Source of the DNA: Pseudoalteromonas piscicida | GTDB taxonomy: Bacteria > Pseudomonadota > Gammaproteobacteria > Enterobacterales > Alteromonadaceae | DNA: 56,231 bases | Assembly: GCF_002744175.1 (NCBI RefSeq) | Contig: NZ_NKHF01000102.1 | Location: 1-56,231 of the forward strand | Reading direction: 5' to 3' | Part shown: positions 27,085 to 35,374 of the stretch, piece by piece | Position numbering within the stretch: the first letter of the stretch is position 1 | Layout of the letters: each line of letters starts with the position of its first letter | Program-made: the position numbers and the translations under genes | Notes under the pieces: model-generated | Database searches by the model: none | What the model was told of the DNA's origin: nothing | Seen by the model: only the letters and a program-made list of their open reading frames with translations

Positions 27085-27492
27085 TTAGTACTTACCTATC
27101 ACCTTGACTGAGTCAGTGACCTTACTTGCGTCCACATAGCCTATAGCGTCGGCATTACTTGCAACAAAATCAATCACTGCTTGGTCGCTGTCTAGTTTTT
27201 TCGGTGGGGTTCCTTTTCCGGTGAACACTAATTTAGACCAATGGGCATTGAGCTGTGAGCTCGACTTACCAATAACCTTGTCATTAAATTCGTCAAATAC
27301 CGCGTTACCATCTTGGTTTACTGGTGTGGCGCCACGGCCATCGGCAAACGATTTACTTTTACCTAAGAACAGTTTTTTGATCGTATTATCATCAACCGCA
27401 GAGCCATTAGCTGGGTTAACAATAACGGCAATATCGGCTAGTGCGATATGGCTGCTTAACAGTAGTCCAATTGTTAGGATCTTTTTAAACAT
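27085..27492 (-). CDS. small PstS-like periplasmic protein
   Basis: 135 residues. Signal peptide (about 1-19, ending ALA), then a short phosphate-binding-protein-like domain (IAVIVNPANGSAVDDNTIKKLFLGKSKSF, AIGYVDASKV). It is much shorter than PstS (about 320) and corresponds to one lobe of the PBP-like fold, so it probably does not work as a full ABC-transporter receptor. GGGAG precedes the ATG. It starts 12 nt after the porin gene stops, so the two are one operon. Role in phosphate or other oxyanion handling is inferred. Confidence 0.82.
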   Translation of the reverse strand: MFKKILTIGLLLSSHIALADIAVIVNPANGSAVDDNTIKKLFLGKSKSFADGRGATPVNQDGNAVFDEFNDKVIGKSSSQLNAHWSKLVFTGKGTPPKKLDSDQAVIDFVASNADAIGYVDASKVTDSVKVIGKY

Positions 27493-27504
27493 GATTACTC
27501 CCTA

Positions 27505-28698
27505 TTAGAATACTAAGTCGACACCAAAACTTAACAGCTCAACCTTTTGGTTTGTTAGCGTGTTATCAAATTGGTTGAGTTCAACCTTAAATGCTGCTGA
27601 TGGATGAAAGTCATAACGAGCGCCTATGCTCCACGTTTCAGACTCTGCTCGAGCGTTCGCAAGGGCACCATTGACCAACGTTCTGAGATAAGGTGCATTT
27701 GGGTCGCTTTGGTTGCTGGTGACCGGAATTACAGCTCCGTTTTGAGCTGTAATAGTCAGCGGCACAGAATTAAACTCGCCGCTCTCGTTTTTGTCTTCAT
27801 TGTGTTCATAGGTGAGGTGTAGCGTCCATTCATCCAAGCGGTAGCCCAGAGATGCATAATATTGTTGTTGCTTTGCAAGGATACTGTTATCCACTTCAAA
27901 TTGAGTATATTCAGCGTCAAATAGTATATCGTTATAGTCAATAGAAACACCGAAGGCTGCAAAATAGGCATCGTCTTTGTCAATGGCAAGATCATCGGCC
28001 TGTTGTGTAAGTCCATACCCTGTGAGGCCGGCTAACAAGCCTGATAGTTGAGGACTGTTAGCTGCACTGATAGTTGCTTCGGTTGCAAAGTACGCTACTC
28101 GAGCGCTAAACCAATCTTTACTAAGGGTCCAGTTAGCACCAACGGTATTATTTAGTTCTGCTTCATCAGAATAGGTAATAGCAACAATGTCGTCATCTAC
28201 ACTACCAACAGCGAGCTGTAAGCTGCTTTCCCACTCGCCTAATGTTGAGTTGTGAAGATAGCTTAAGCCGTTGTATGTACTGAAGCTAAGGTTATAAACA
28301 GATTGAGGTGGCTTAACCCAACGGTAGGCATAACCAACATCTAAAAAGTCAGAGTAGCGATAAAATGGAATACGCATCTTACCTGCACTGATCTGTGATG
28401 AATCAGAAATCGTGTAAGTTAAGTACGCCCATTCGAATTCAGCGTCAAAGTCGTTTTGGCCTCGACCAACAATTTGCGCAGTCGCACTAAGGTTCTCTTG
28501 TAAATCTGCGGCAAGCTGTAAAGCGAATAAACTACGATTTTCCATATCAAAGTCATTGTCGTAGCCGTACAGCGTATCATCACTATCTAGAGTCTGACCG
28601 CCAATGATGGAAGCAAAACCGTTAATTCTAATTTCAGCGGCACTGTTAAAACTGATTGTCCCCAGCGCTATCGCTAATGCAATTGCTGACTTGTTCAT
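27505..28698 (-). CDS. outer-membrane porin (beta-barrel), cotranscribed with a PstS-like protein
   Basis: 397 residues. Signal peptide (about 1-21, ending NSA), then beta-barrel strands (IRINGFASIIGGQ, FEWAYLTYTISDSSQISAGKMRIPFYRYSD) and the terminal ELLSFGVDLVF with C-terminal Phe. It looks like a porin of the general or phosphate-selective kind; family not firmly assigned. The ATG at 28698 with GGGG ahead gives a proper signal peptide; the in-frame extension upstream is not. First gene of a two-gene operon with the PstS-like protein, which suggests an oxyanion-uptake role. No clear Pho box was found upstream. Confidence 0.85.
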   Translation of the reverse strand: MNKSAIALAIALGTISFNSAAEIRINGFASIIGGQTLDSDDTLYGYDNDFDMENRSLFALQLAADLQENLSATAQIVGRGQNDFDAEFEWAYLTYTISDSSQISAGKMRIPFYRYSDFLDVGYAYRWVKPPQSVYNLSFSTYNGLSYLHNSTLGEWESSLQLAVGSVDDDIVAITYSDEAELNNTVGANWTLSKDWFSARVAYFATEATISAANSPQLSGLLAGLTGYGLTQQADDLAIDKDDAYFAAFGVSIDYNDILFDAEYTQFEVDNSILAKQQQYYASLGYRLDEWTLHLTYEHNEDKNESGEFNSVPLTITAQNGAVIPVTSNQSDPNAPYLRTLVNGALANARAESETWSIGARYDFHPSAAFKVELNQFDNTLTNQKVELLSFGVDLVF

Positions 28699-29041
28699 AT
28701 TGATCCCCGTTTTCTTTGCAAAGAGTCGTATTAGCAACACTAAGCACTAAGGCTTATAAAAAGTGCATGATTAGTATTACTTTTGTCTTAGAGAGTAGAA
28801 TAAAAACTAGAAATAACAAGTTACTAAGTGGGAGTTAGGCATTATGCATTATTGCTTTGACATAACAGGAAGCACCCGTTGAACCAGTATCAGTGCTACA
28901 TCCATCTCATCCGACCAGTTTATTGTATCGCAAATTATTACGCTTTTGCGAATAAAAAATGATTGCTAAAAAAGAAAGTGGTTGAATTTGAACGAATAAT
29001 CGCTAGTTTTACTAGTATAAATAGGGCTGGAGAAGGGCAAA
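28699..29041. other. gene-free region upstream of the porin operon
   Basis: Holds the minus-strand promoter region of the porin operon and the 3' flank of the small lipoprotein. A GCACT/AGTGC inverted repeat occurs at 28744-28767. No Pho box or other clear element was recognised. Confidence 0.35.
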
Positions 29042-29272
29042 CTATCGTTTGCTCTGGGTCACCTTCTCAGCTTGGATCTTGCAAGAATTGTGCTGCTCGA
29101 TACATTTATCAGTACAGATCTGTAATGACATTGTCTCTGGTGTATTTTGCATTTCACAGCTGCGTTCACATTGATAATTCTGTTGAGCACATTGGTTTAG
29201 CTCTGGCGAAATAGAATTGCTACACCCCAGTAGTGCACAAGATAGTATCAACAAAGCGAACGCAGTTTTCAT
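29042..29272 (-). CDS. small Cys-rich lipoprotein, function unknown
   Basis: 76 residues. Lipoprotein signal peptide with lipobox LLGC (Cys17), then a short polar domain with six further cysteines in mirror-symmetric spacing: C-x6-C-x3-C-x13-C-x3-C-x6-C. This fits a two-helix hairpin held by disulfides in the periplasm. AAGGA precedes the ATG and overlaps the end of panC, 9 nt away, so it is likely expressed with panC. No family recognised. Confidence 0.75.
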   Translation of the reverse strand: MKTAFALLILSCALLGCSNSISPELNQCAQQNYQCERSCEMQNTPETMSLQICTDKCIEQHNSCKIQAEKVTQSKR

Positions 29273-29281
29273 TATTAGTCC

Positions 29282-30130
29282 TTAAATCGTGACTTGAATA
29301 TTATCTATTAGCCTGACCTTGCCAAGAAAAGCAGCTGCAAGAATAACTAACTGATCATCTTCGAGTGTAGCAGGTTTCAGGGTGTCTTTTTGACAAATAT
29401 TAAAATAGTCTAATGTTAGTCCTGCATGATGCAGCATTTCTGTTGCATTTTTTGTGATCTGAACAAAATCTTTTTCACCATTCTCCAATGTCTTCGCCGC
29501 TTCCTTAAGAGCTTGAAAAAGTACTTTAGCAGTGTCTTTCTCTGACTCAGACAAATAGCCATTGCGCGAGCTCATCGCCAGACCAGAGACTTCTCTTTGG
29601 GTTGGTACACCAATCACTTCGACAGGGATCGACAGGTCTTTGACCATGGTTTTAATCACTTGCAGTTGCTGGAAGTCTTTTTCACCAAAACAAGCAAAAT
29701 CTGGCTGCACTAAGTTGAACAACTTAGTCACTACAGTTGCAACCCCGCGAAAGTGCCCTGGACGTGTACCGCCACAGTGGCCTTCAGACACACCTGGTAC
29801 ATCAACAAAGCTTTGTGCATCGAGGCCGCTGGGATAAATAGTATCGACCGTGGGCGTAAATACAATATCGGTTTCTAGTTCCGCAAGTCCTTGTTTATCC
29901 TGCTCTAGGGTGCGAGGATAGCTATCTAGATCTTCGTTGGCACCAAACTGCATAGGATTGACAAAGATACTAACAACGACTTTATCGGCCAATGTTTTTG
30001 CTTTTTCAACTAAGGAGAAGTGTCCACGATGAAGGTTGCCCATCGTTGGTACAAAAGCGATACTCAACCCTTGCTGACGCCACGCCTTTATTTGGCTTCG
30101 AAGCGACTTTATCTCAGTAACTGATTGCAT
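29282..30130 (-). CDS. panC: pantoate-beta-alanine ligase
   Basis: 282 residues. Last step of pantothenate synthesis: ATP-dependent condensation of pantoate with beta-alanine through a pantoyl-adenylate. Nucleotidyltransferase signature PTMGNLHRGH near residue 30, then FVNPMQFG, GEKDFQQLQ and SSRNGYLS. Downstream of panB by 85 nt on the same strand, as usual. Length is typical. Confidence 0.97.
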   Translation of the reverse strand: MQSVTEIKSLRSQIKAWRQQGLSIAFVPTMGNLHRGHFSLVEKAKTLADKVVVSIFVNPMQFGANEDLDSYPRTLEQDKQGLAELETDIVFTPTVDTIYPSGLDAQSFVDVPGVSEGHCGGTRPGHFRGVATVVTKLFNLVQPDFACFGEKDFQQLQVIKTMVKDLSIPVEVIGVPTQREVSGLAMSSRNGYLSESEKDTAKVLFQALKEAAKTLENGEKDFVQITKNATEMLHHAGLTLDYFNICQKDTLKPATLEDDQLVILAAAFLGKVRLIDNIQVTI

Positions 30131-30215
30131 GTTGTACTCTAACTCAATAATAACAATACCGATCCAAACAAATCCTTTGAACCGGACTCAGCGATAAGCA
30201 TCGCTTAGCGCAAAT

Positions 30216-31010
30216 TTAATTAAATTCGTGTTCTGCCGCTGGGAAATCACCTGATTTCACGTCTGTACAAAACTTTTTCACGGCATCGACCATGTTGCCT
30301 GTCTCAAGGAGGAAGTTCTTTGAGAATTTCGGGATGTAGCCGGCAGAAATGCCCACAAGGTCATGCATCACTAGAATTTGACCATCGGTTTCTTTACCTG
30401 CACCAATACCAATAACTGGAATTGACACCGCATCAGTGATACGTTTTGCCAAAGTAGAGGGCACACACTCGATCACTATCATTTGAGCGCCTGCACGCTC
30501 TAGTGCTTGGGCATCATCAATCATTTTTTGGGCTTGTGCTTCCTCACGGCCTTGAATTTTAAAGCCACCAAAGACATGGACAGACTGGGGAGTTAACCCT
30601 AAATGGCCGCATACAGGAATGCCCTGCTGCGTGAGCTTTTCTATGCTGTCGTAGAGCCACTCACCTCCTTCTAGTTTCACCATATTTGCACCAGAGCGCA
30701 TTAGTTTTGCCGCGTTCTCACAAGCAGACTGAGGGTCTGAATAGCTCATAAAAGGCATATCGGCGATAACAAACAGTGCTTTACTGCCAGCTCTTACGCA
30801 GCGGGTATGGTAAGCGATATCATCAACAGTGACGGCCAGTGTGTCTTCACCGCCTTGCAAAACCATTCCCAGAGAGTCACCGACCAAAATGACGTCAACG
30901 CCATTGTCGTAAAATAACTTTGCAAAACTTGCGTCGTATGCGGTGAGGGCAGTTATTTTTGTTCCTTCACGCTTCATTTTGGCAAGTGTAGATACGGAAG
31001 TTTTTGCCAT
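30216..31010 (-). CDS. panB: 3-methyl-2-oxobutanoate hydroxymethyltransferase (ketopantoate hydroxymethyltransferase)
   Basis: 264 residues, TIM-barrel. Transfers a hydroxymethyl group from 5,10-methylene-THF to alpha-ketoisovalerate, the first committed step to pantothenate. Signatures ALTAYDASFAKLF, VGDSLGMVLQG (metal Asp), HLGLTPQSVH and IGIGAGKETDGQILVMHDL. AAGGGG precedes the ATG. Lies 20 nt downstream of folK. Confidence 0.97.
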   Translation of the reverse strand: MAKTSVSTLAKMKREGTKITALTAYDASFAKLFYDNGVDVILVGDSLGMVLQGGEDTLAVTVDDIAYHTRCVRAGSKALFVIADMPFMSYSDPQSACENAAKLMRSGANMVKLEGGEWLYDSIEKLTQQGIPVCGHLGLTPQSVHVFGGFKIQGREEAQAQKMIDDAQALERAGAQMIVIECVPSTLAKRITDAVSIPVIGIGAGKETDGQILVMHDLVGISAGYIPKFSKNFLLETGNMVDAVKKFCTDVKSGDFPAAEHEFN

Positions 31011-31030
31011 GGTGCACCCCTTGAATTGGT

Positions 31031-31513
31031 TTAATTTAGGATGGTTAGTCCGTTAAGTGGTAACTGTTGTGCCACAGACTCAAGTGCAGTGCCATCTGGC
31101 AGCTCAAGTGTTGGCGCAATTTCTAACAATGGATAGACGACAAACTCTCGTTCTTTTAGGCCATAATGCGGCACTACCAGTCGTTCACTCGTTATCGTCT
31201 CGTCATTGAAAAGCAGAATATCTAAATCGAGTGTACGTGGTCCCCAGCGTTCTGATTTCCGCACTCGGCCATGCTCAAGTTCAATCTGCTGTAATACGTC
31301 AAGCAAGGACGCAGCTGCTAATGGAGTTTCCAACTTAGCTACCGCATTTACATAGTCTGGTTGATCTTGCGGCCCCATCGGCTTTGAGCCATACAAGCTA
31401 GAGTGTTTGACAACGGATAGCGCTGGATGTGAGGCGAGCACTTTTAGTGCTCGCTGTAACTGTGCCATCGGCTCGGATAGGTTTGCACCCAATCCAATGT
31501 ACGCAATATTCAT
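31031..31513 (-). CDS. folK: 2-amino-4-hydroxy-6-hydroxymethyldihydropteridine pyrophosphokinase
   Basis: 160 residues. Transfers pyrophosphate from ATP to the pterin in folate synthesis. Signatures IGLGANLSEP, GPQDQPDYVNAV and the HPPK motif RWGPRTLDLDILLF. The ATG directly follows the pcnB stop codon (TAA-ATG), so translation is coupled to pcnB, the usual gammaproteobacterial order. Confidence 0.96.
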   Translation of the reverse strand: MNIAYIGLGANLSEPMAQLQRALKVLASHPALSVVKHSSLYGSKPMGPQDQPDYVNAVAKLETPLAAASLLDVLQQIELEHGRVRKSERWGPRTLDLDILLFNDETITSERLVVPHYGLKEREFVVYPLLEIAPTLELPDGTALESVAQQLPLNGLTILN

Positions 31514-32893
31514 TTAATCTTCTTTTGGCTTTCTTTTCGGTTTTCGTCTTGGACGACGCTTTGGTTTGCCTTGATTACCTAAGTTACGGACCATTTCTTT
31601 TTGGCCGTTGACATCACTTTTTAGGTAGTCTGTCCACCAAGCTGCAAGTTCAGATTGATCTTGCTCGCCACTTTCAACGCGTAATAACAAGAAGTCATAC
31701 GCAGCTTTAAACCTAGGCTGTAGGCTTAAGCGGTAAGCACGTTGACCAGAACGCTTATCTAGACGTTGTTGAATGTGCCAAATATCGCGTGCACCAAGAG
31801 TGAAGCGCTTAGGTACGGCGACGTGTTTAGCGTTTTCAGCAAGTACATGATTAATGGCTTGCATAAATGCGTCGTATTCGTTCATGCCATCTGCGGCCAA
31901 AGCTTGGCTCTTTTCCAAAATTGGGAACCATAAAAGGGCTGCATAAATAAAGGCTGGGGTTACTTTTTTATTTGCGTTAATGCGGCTGTCGGTATTGGCA
32001 AACATTTGCTGAATAAAGCGACGCTCAAACTCACTTTCGGGCCGAGATAAAATTTTATCAAGAGCAGGGAAAAGCTGAGAAAACAGACCGTATTCTCGCA
32101 TCTGAAGAAAGTTTTCTTCGGCTTTGCCATTCAAAAATAACTTAAGTGTTTCTTCGAATAGTCTTGCAGCTGGAATATGACCAAGTAGCGGTGACAGGGC
32201 TTTAATGGGCGCGCGTGTTTGAGGCGCTATTTCCATATCTAGTTTGGTTGCAAAACGAATAGCACGTAGCATCCGCACAGGATCTTCGCGGTAGCGAGTT
32301 TCTGGATCGCCAATCAGCTCAATTTTTCGCGCCTTGATATCTTCAACACCACCAGCAAAATCTCTCAATGTAAAATCATTGATTGAGTAATACAGGGCGT
32401 TAATGGTGAAGTCTCGGCGCTCAGCATCTTCTTCGATGCTGCCATAGACATTGTCGCGCAACAGCTGCCCATGCTCGCTTGCTTGGCTGGTAGTAGCGCA
32501 GGAGTCATCGCTTTGATGATGACCGCGCATGGTTGCCACCTCAATGACCTCTCGACCGAACACGATATGTGCAAGACGAAAACGACGACCAATTAAACGA
32601 CAGTTGCGAAAGAGCTTTTTGATCTGCTCTGGCGTGGCGTTTGTCACTACATCAAAGTCTTTTGGCTCAATCCCGAGCATAATATCGCGGATACAGCCAC
32701 CAACTAAGTAGGCATCATAACCACCGTCTTTTAAGCGATAGAGTACCTTGATAGCGTTAGGGCTAAATTGTTTACGAGATATACCATGCTCGCTACGAGG
32801 AATAATCGCAGGTGTCGGGCTGGCCTTTTTCACCGTCTCATCGCCTTTTCCAGTTACGAACTGGCGGCAAAAATTTACAAGCTTGGAAATAAT
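31514..32893 (-). CDS. pcnB: poly(A) polymerase I, with probable AUU start codon
   Basis: 459 residues from the proposed start. Adds poly(A) tails that mark RNAs for decay. Nucleotidyltransferase core YLVGGCIRDIMLG with metal Asp pair DFDVVTNA, RNCRLIGRRFRLAHI, and RRDFTINALYYS; basic tail rich in Lys/Arg at the C-terminus. No ATG gives the usual N-terminus. A strong AGGAGA (32905-32900) stands 6 nt ahead of an ATT at 32893, and starting there places NFCR at the same position (residue 7) as in E. coli PcnB, which is known to start at AUU. An in-frame TTG at 32911 lies upstream of the ribosome site and is rejected. Confidence 0.92.
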   Translation of the reverse strand: MISKLVNFCRQFVTGKGDETVKKASPTPAIIPRSEHGISRKQFSPNAIKVLYRLKDGGYDAYLVGGCIRDIMLGIEPKDFDVVTNATPEQIKKLFRNCRLIGRRFRLAHIVFGREVIEVATMRGHHQSDDSCATTSQASEHGQLLRDNVYGSIEEDAERRDFTINALYYSINDFTLRDFAGGVEDIKARKIELIGDPETRYREDPVRMLRAIRFATKLDMEIAPQTRAPIKALSPLLGHIPAARLFEETLKLFLNGKAEENFLQMREYGLFSQLFPALDKILSRPESEFERRFIQQMFANTDSRINANKKVTPAFIYAALLWFPILEKSQALAADGMNEYDAFMQAINHVLAENAKHVAVPKRFTLGARDIWHIQQRLDKRSGQRAYRLSLQPRFKAAYDFLLLRVESGEQDQSELAAWWTDYLKSDVNGQKEMVRNLGNQGKPKRRPRRKPKRKPKED

Positions 32894-32905
32894 AACTCGT
32901 CTCCT
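32891..32905 (-). promoter_or_regulatory. pcnB ribosome site with AUU initiation codon
   Basis: On the minus strand: AGGAGA, 6-nt spacer CGAGTT, then ATT. The strong Shine-Dalgarno and the match to the E. coli AUU start argue for initiation here, a rare codon that limits translation and is discriminated against by IF3. Confidence 0.7.
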
Positions 32906-33000
32906 GAGCAATCAAGTTTTCTATTTTAGTCGTTGTGGAGCACTGCTTTTGTCTTAAAACAGGTCGCATTTAAGGCTCGCTATCATATACTCAAATGAGA

Positions 33001-33948
33001 CTAAATTGAAGTACTTGAAAACAGTGGTCGAAAAGCAAAGTCGCCATTTTCTAGAGAGTCTAGTTGAATTTCTTGAACTTTAGGAACGCAATCAAGGGTA
33101 AAAACACTGATGGCATGGGCCAGTAAAGACTCGATATCTGAATAATCATGCACTGAACCAACAGGCACATTTAAATAACGCAGTGCAGCATGCAGTGTAG
33201 GCAATGGATTACGCGTATCAATGGCCGGTGCATGATTTTGTTTGGAGAGTTTAAACCCTGGTTCAGCAACAGCTAGCGGCACATGCGCATATCTTGGTGG
33301 TGATTGCTCGAGTTGTTGGAATAAACTAATCTGTCTAGCGGTAGGAGCTAAGAGGTCGGCTCCTCTTACGATATGATTGATTTGCTGCTCAATGTCGTCA
33401 ACCACAACCACTAATTGATAAGCAAACAAGCCATCTCGGCGTTTAACGATGTAATCTTCATGGGCAATCGCATGGGGGATAACAACAGCGCCTTGTATTG
33501 CATCATTAAACTCAGTAACAGGGCAGTGCTGCTGTAGACGCAAAGCATTTTCATGCCAACTTAGTGTTAGGGCTCGGCAATGATTGTTATAAAACCCTCC
33601 CATTGCTTTAATTTGCTTTCTAGTACACTGGCAGGCATATACGAGCGAGTCTGAAGTTAACTTATCTAGATAGGCTTGGTATAGAGCATGCCGCTGAGAC
33701 TGATAGACAATGTCTTCATCCCAATACAGGCCGTATGCTTCAAGCGTTGCTAATATCTCATCAGCAGCACCGGCAACCACTCGCGGCGTATCTATATCTT
33801 CGATACGAACTAACCACTGGCCTTGATTAACTTTAGCGTCTAAGTAGCTACTCAATGCAGCGACTAAAGAGCCGAAGTGAAGCGATCCAGAAGGCGAGGG
33901 AGCAAATCGACCGCGATAGCTCCCAGATTGCTTTAAGCTTGGGGACAC
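33001..33948 (-). CDS. gluQ: glutamyl-Q tRNA(Asp) synthetase
   Basis: 315 residues. Charges glutamate onto queuosine of tRNA(Asp). It is a glutamyl-tRNA synthetase catalytic domain without the anticodon-binding half. RFAPSPSGSLHFGSL (HIGH-like), the zinc motif CQCTR...YNNHC, and FKLSKQN (KMSKS-like). Starts at GTG 33948, 10 nt after dksA stops; no ATG alternative exists. dksA-gluQ is a conserved gene pair and gluQ is normally translated from the dksA transcript. Confidence 0.93.
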   Translation of the reverse strand: MSPSLKQSGSYRGRFAPSPSGSLHFGSLVAALSSYLDAKVNQGQWLVRIEDIDTPRVVAGAADEILATLEAYGLYWDEDIVYQSQRHALYQAYLDKLTSDSLVYACQCTRKQIKAMGGFYNNHCRALTLSWHENALRLQQHCPVTEFNDAIQGAVVIPHAIAHEDYIVKRRDGLFAYQLVVVVDDIEQQINHIVRGADLLAPTARQISLFQQLEQSPPRYAHVPLAVAEPGFKLSKQNHAPAIDTRNPLPTLHAALRYLNVPVGSVHDYSDIESLLAHAISVFTLDCVPKVQEIQLDSLENGDFAFRPLFSSTSI

Positions 33949-33958
33949 AGGGCTGAGG

Positions 33959-34402
33959 TTATCCTCGGCCTTGTTGTTTTTCTTTAATTTCTGCGAGAGA
34001 TTTACAATCTACACATAAATCAGCAGTAGGTCGCGCTTCTAGGCGACGAATGCCGATTTCAATACCGCATGATTCGCAAAAACCAAAATCGTCATCTTCA
34101 ATAAGTTGAAGTGTTTTCTCAATTTTCTTGATTAGCTTACGCTCGCGGTCGCGAGTACGCAGTTCAAGAGAAAACTCTTCTTCTTGCGCTGCACGGTCCA
34201 CAGGATCAGGAAAGTTTGCCGCTTCATCTTGCATGTGTGTTTTAGTACGATCAACTTCATTACGAAGATCGGAACGCCATGCTTCTAATATTGCTTTGAA
34301 ATGAGCACGTTGTGCTTCATTCATGTATTCTTCGCCTGGCTTTTCTTGATAAGGTTCTACACCGGCTTGAGCCAATAACCCTAGTTTTTTCTGGTCTGGC
34401 AT
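33959..34402 (-). CDS. dksA: RNA polymerase-binding transcription factor DksA
   Basis: 147 residues. Binds the RNA polymerase secondary channel and works with ppGpp in the stringent response. Coiled-coil tip with Asp66 and Asp69 (DPVDRAAQEEE) and a C4 zinc finger (Cys109, Cys112, Cys130, Cys133). AGGAG precedes the ATG. First gene of the minus-strand run dksA-gluQ. Confidence 0.97.
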   Translation of the reverse strand: MPDQKKLGLLAQAGVEPYQEKPGEEYMNEAQRAHFKAILEAWRSDLRNEVDRTKTHMQDEAANFPDPVDRAAQEEEFSLELRTRDRERKLIKKIEKTLQLIEDDDFGFCESCGIEIGIRRLEARPTADLCVDCKSLAEIKEKQQGRG

Positions 34403-34576
34403 ACCATTCTCCTAAATCCTTAATACATAACCCCAGCTTTCGCCGGCGGGTATAAATAGCAAAATCTTTACCCCTTAGCAAACACTTTTTTACTGCAAAT
34501 GTCAGCTACTTTTTTCAAAGTTCAACCATTTGGGGGAGAAAACTATCCCGGCTATATGGGGGCGGCAAAAAAAAAG

Positions 34577-35296
34577 TCAAGCGTAATCAAAGGGGATTTG
34601 TTCAATTAATTGAATTTGCTGGTCGTCAATATGTGCCTTATACGCCATGATTTCTACGCCATGAGTGATTGCTTCTTTTATGAGTTCTGCATACTTTTTA
34701 TCAATATGTTGAGCTGGCTTGACGCTGTTAATCCCGGTATGAAGTGCGGCAAACAAAAGTACCGCACGGTGGCCTTGTTGTTTTATATGGATTAACTCGC
34801 GCAGGTGCTTTTGGCCTCTTACGGTTTCAGCATCTGGAAAAAAGCCTTGTTGCTGCTCCAGCAAGGTGACTGATTTCACTTCAACATAGCAAAGTTGCTG
34901 GGCTTCACTATCAATAGGGTCGCTTAATAAAATATCGATACGGCTATTTTCAGCGCCATATTTCACCTCAGTTTGCAAAGTTCGATAGCCCTGTAGTTGA
35001 GAGATCTTCCCTGCTTCAATTGCTTCAACTGAAACTTTATTGGCCATTGCCGTATTAACACAAATAAAGTGCCCATGGGGATTTTGCGTCAGTTCCAAAG
35101 AGTGTTTGTATTTACGTTTTGGGTTGTTACTACTTGAGTAATAGGCGGTAAACCCAGGGTCTGCGCAATGCGTCATTCTTCCTGTATTTGCGCAGTGAAC
35201 TGTGAATTCATCGCCATTAGGAGCGCGTAAATCAACGAGAAAGCGCTTGTATCGCTTTTGCAGTGTGGCTGGCTGTAGTTGACTAGAAAACTTCAT
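34577..35296 (-). CDS. sfsA: sugar fermentation stimulation protein SfsA
   Basis: 239 residues. Conserved SfsA family with an OB-like N-terminal fold (LQPATLQKRYKRFLVDLRAPNGDEFTVHCANTG, cited in part) and a nuclease-like domain (SRIDILLSD, CYVEVKSVTL, FPDAETVRGQKHLREL). The Asp...Glu-x-Lys pattern resembles PD-(D/E)xK nucleases. Described as a DNA-binding protein affecting maltose genes in E. coli; the true function is unclear. Lies upstream of dksA on the same strand, a common arrangement. Confidence 0.93.
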   Translation of the reverse strand: MKFSSQLQPATLQKRYKRFLVDLRAPNGDEFTVHCANTGRMTHCADPGFTAYYSSSNNPKRKYKHSLELTQNPHGHFICVNTAMANKVSVEAIEAGKISQLQGYRTLQTEVKYGAENSRIDILLSDPIDSEAQQLCYVEVKSVTLLEQQQGFFPDAETVRGQKHLRELIHIKQQGHRAVLLFAALHTGINSVKPAQHIDKKYAELIKEAITHGVEIMAYKAHIDDQQIQLIEQIPFDYA

Positions 35297-35374
35297 TGGT
35301 CGCTTTAGGTTGGGTGTATTTAACGGCTAGTGTACACTTAACCACACTTACAAGCACAAGAGTGAAAGAAGAGA

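Noticed and set aside
28699..28860. Pho box upstream of the porin/PstS-like operon
   Set aside because: Only single weak half-site-like words; no two units at 11-bp spacing were found on the minus strand.
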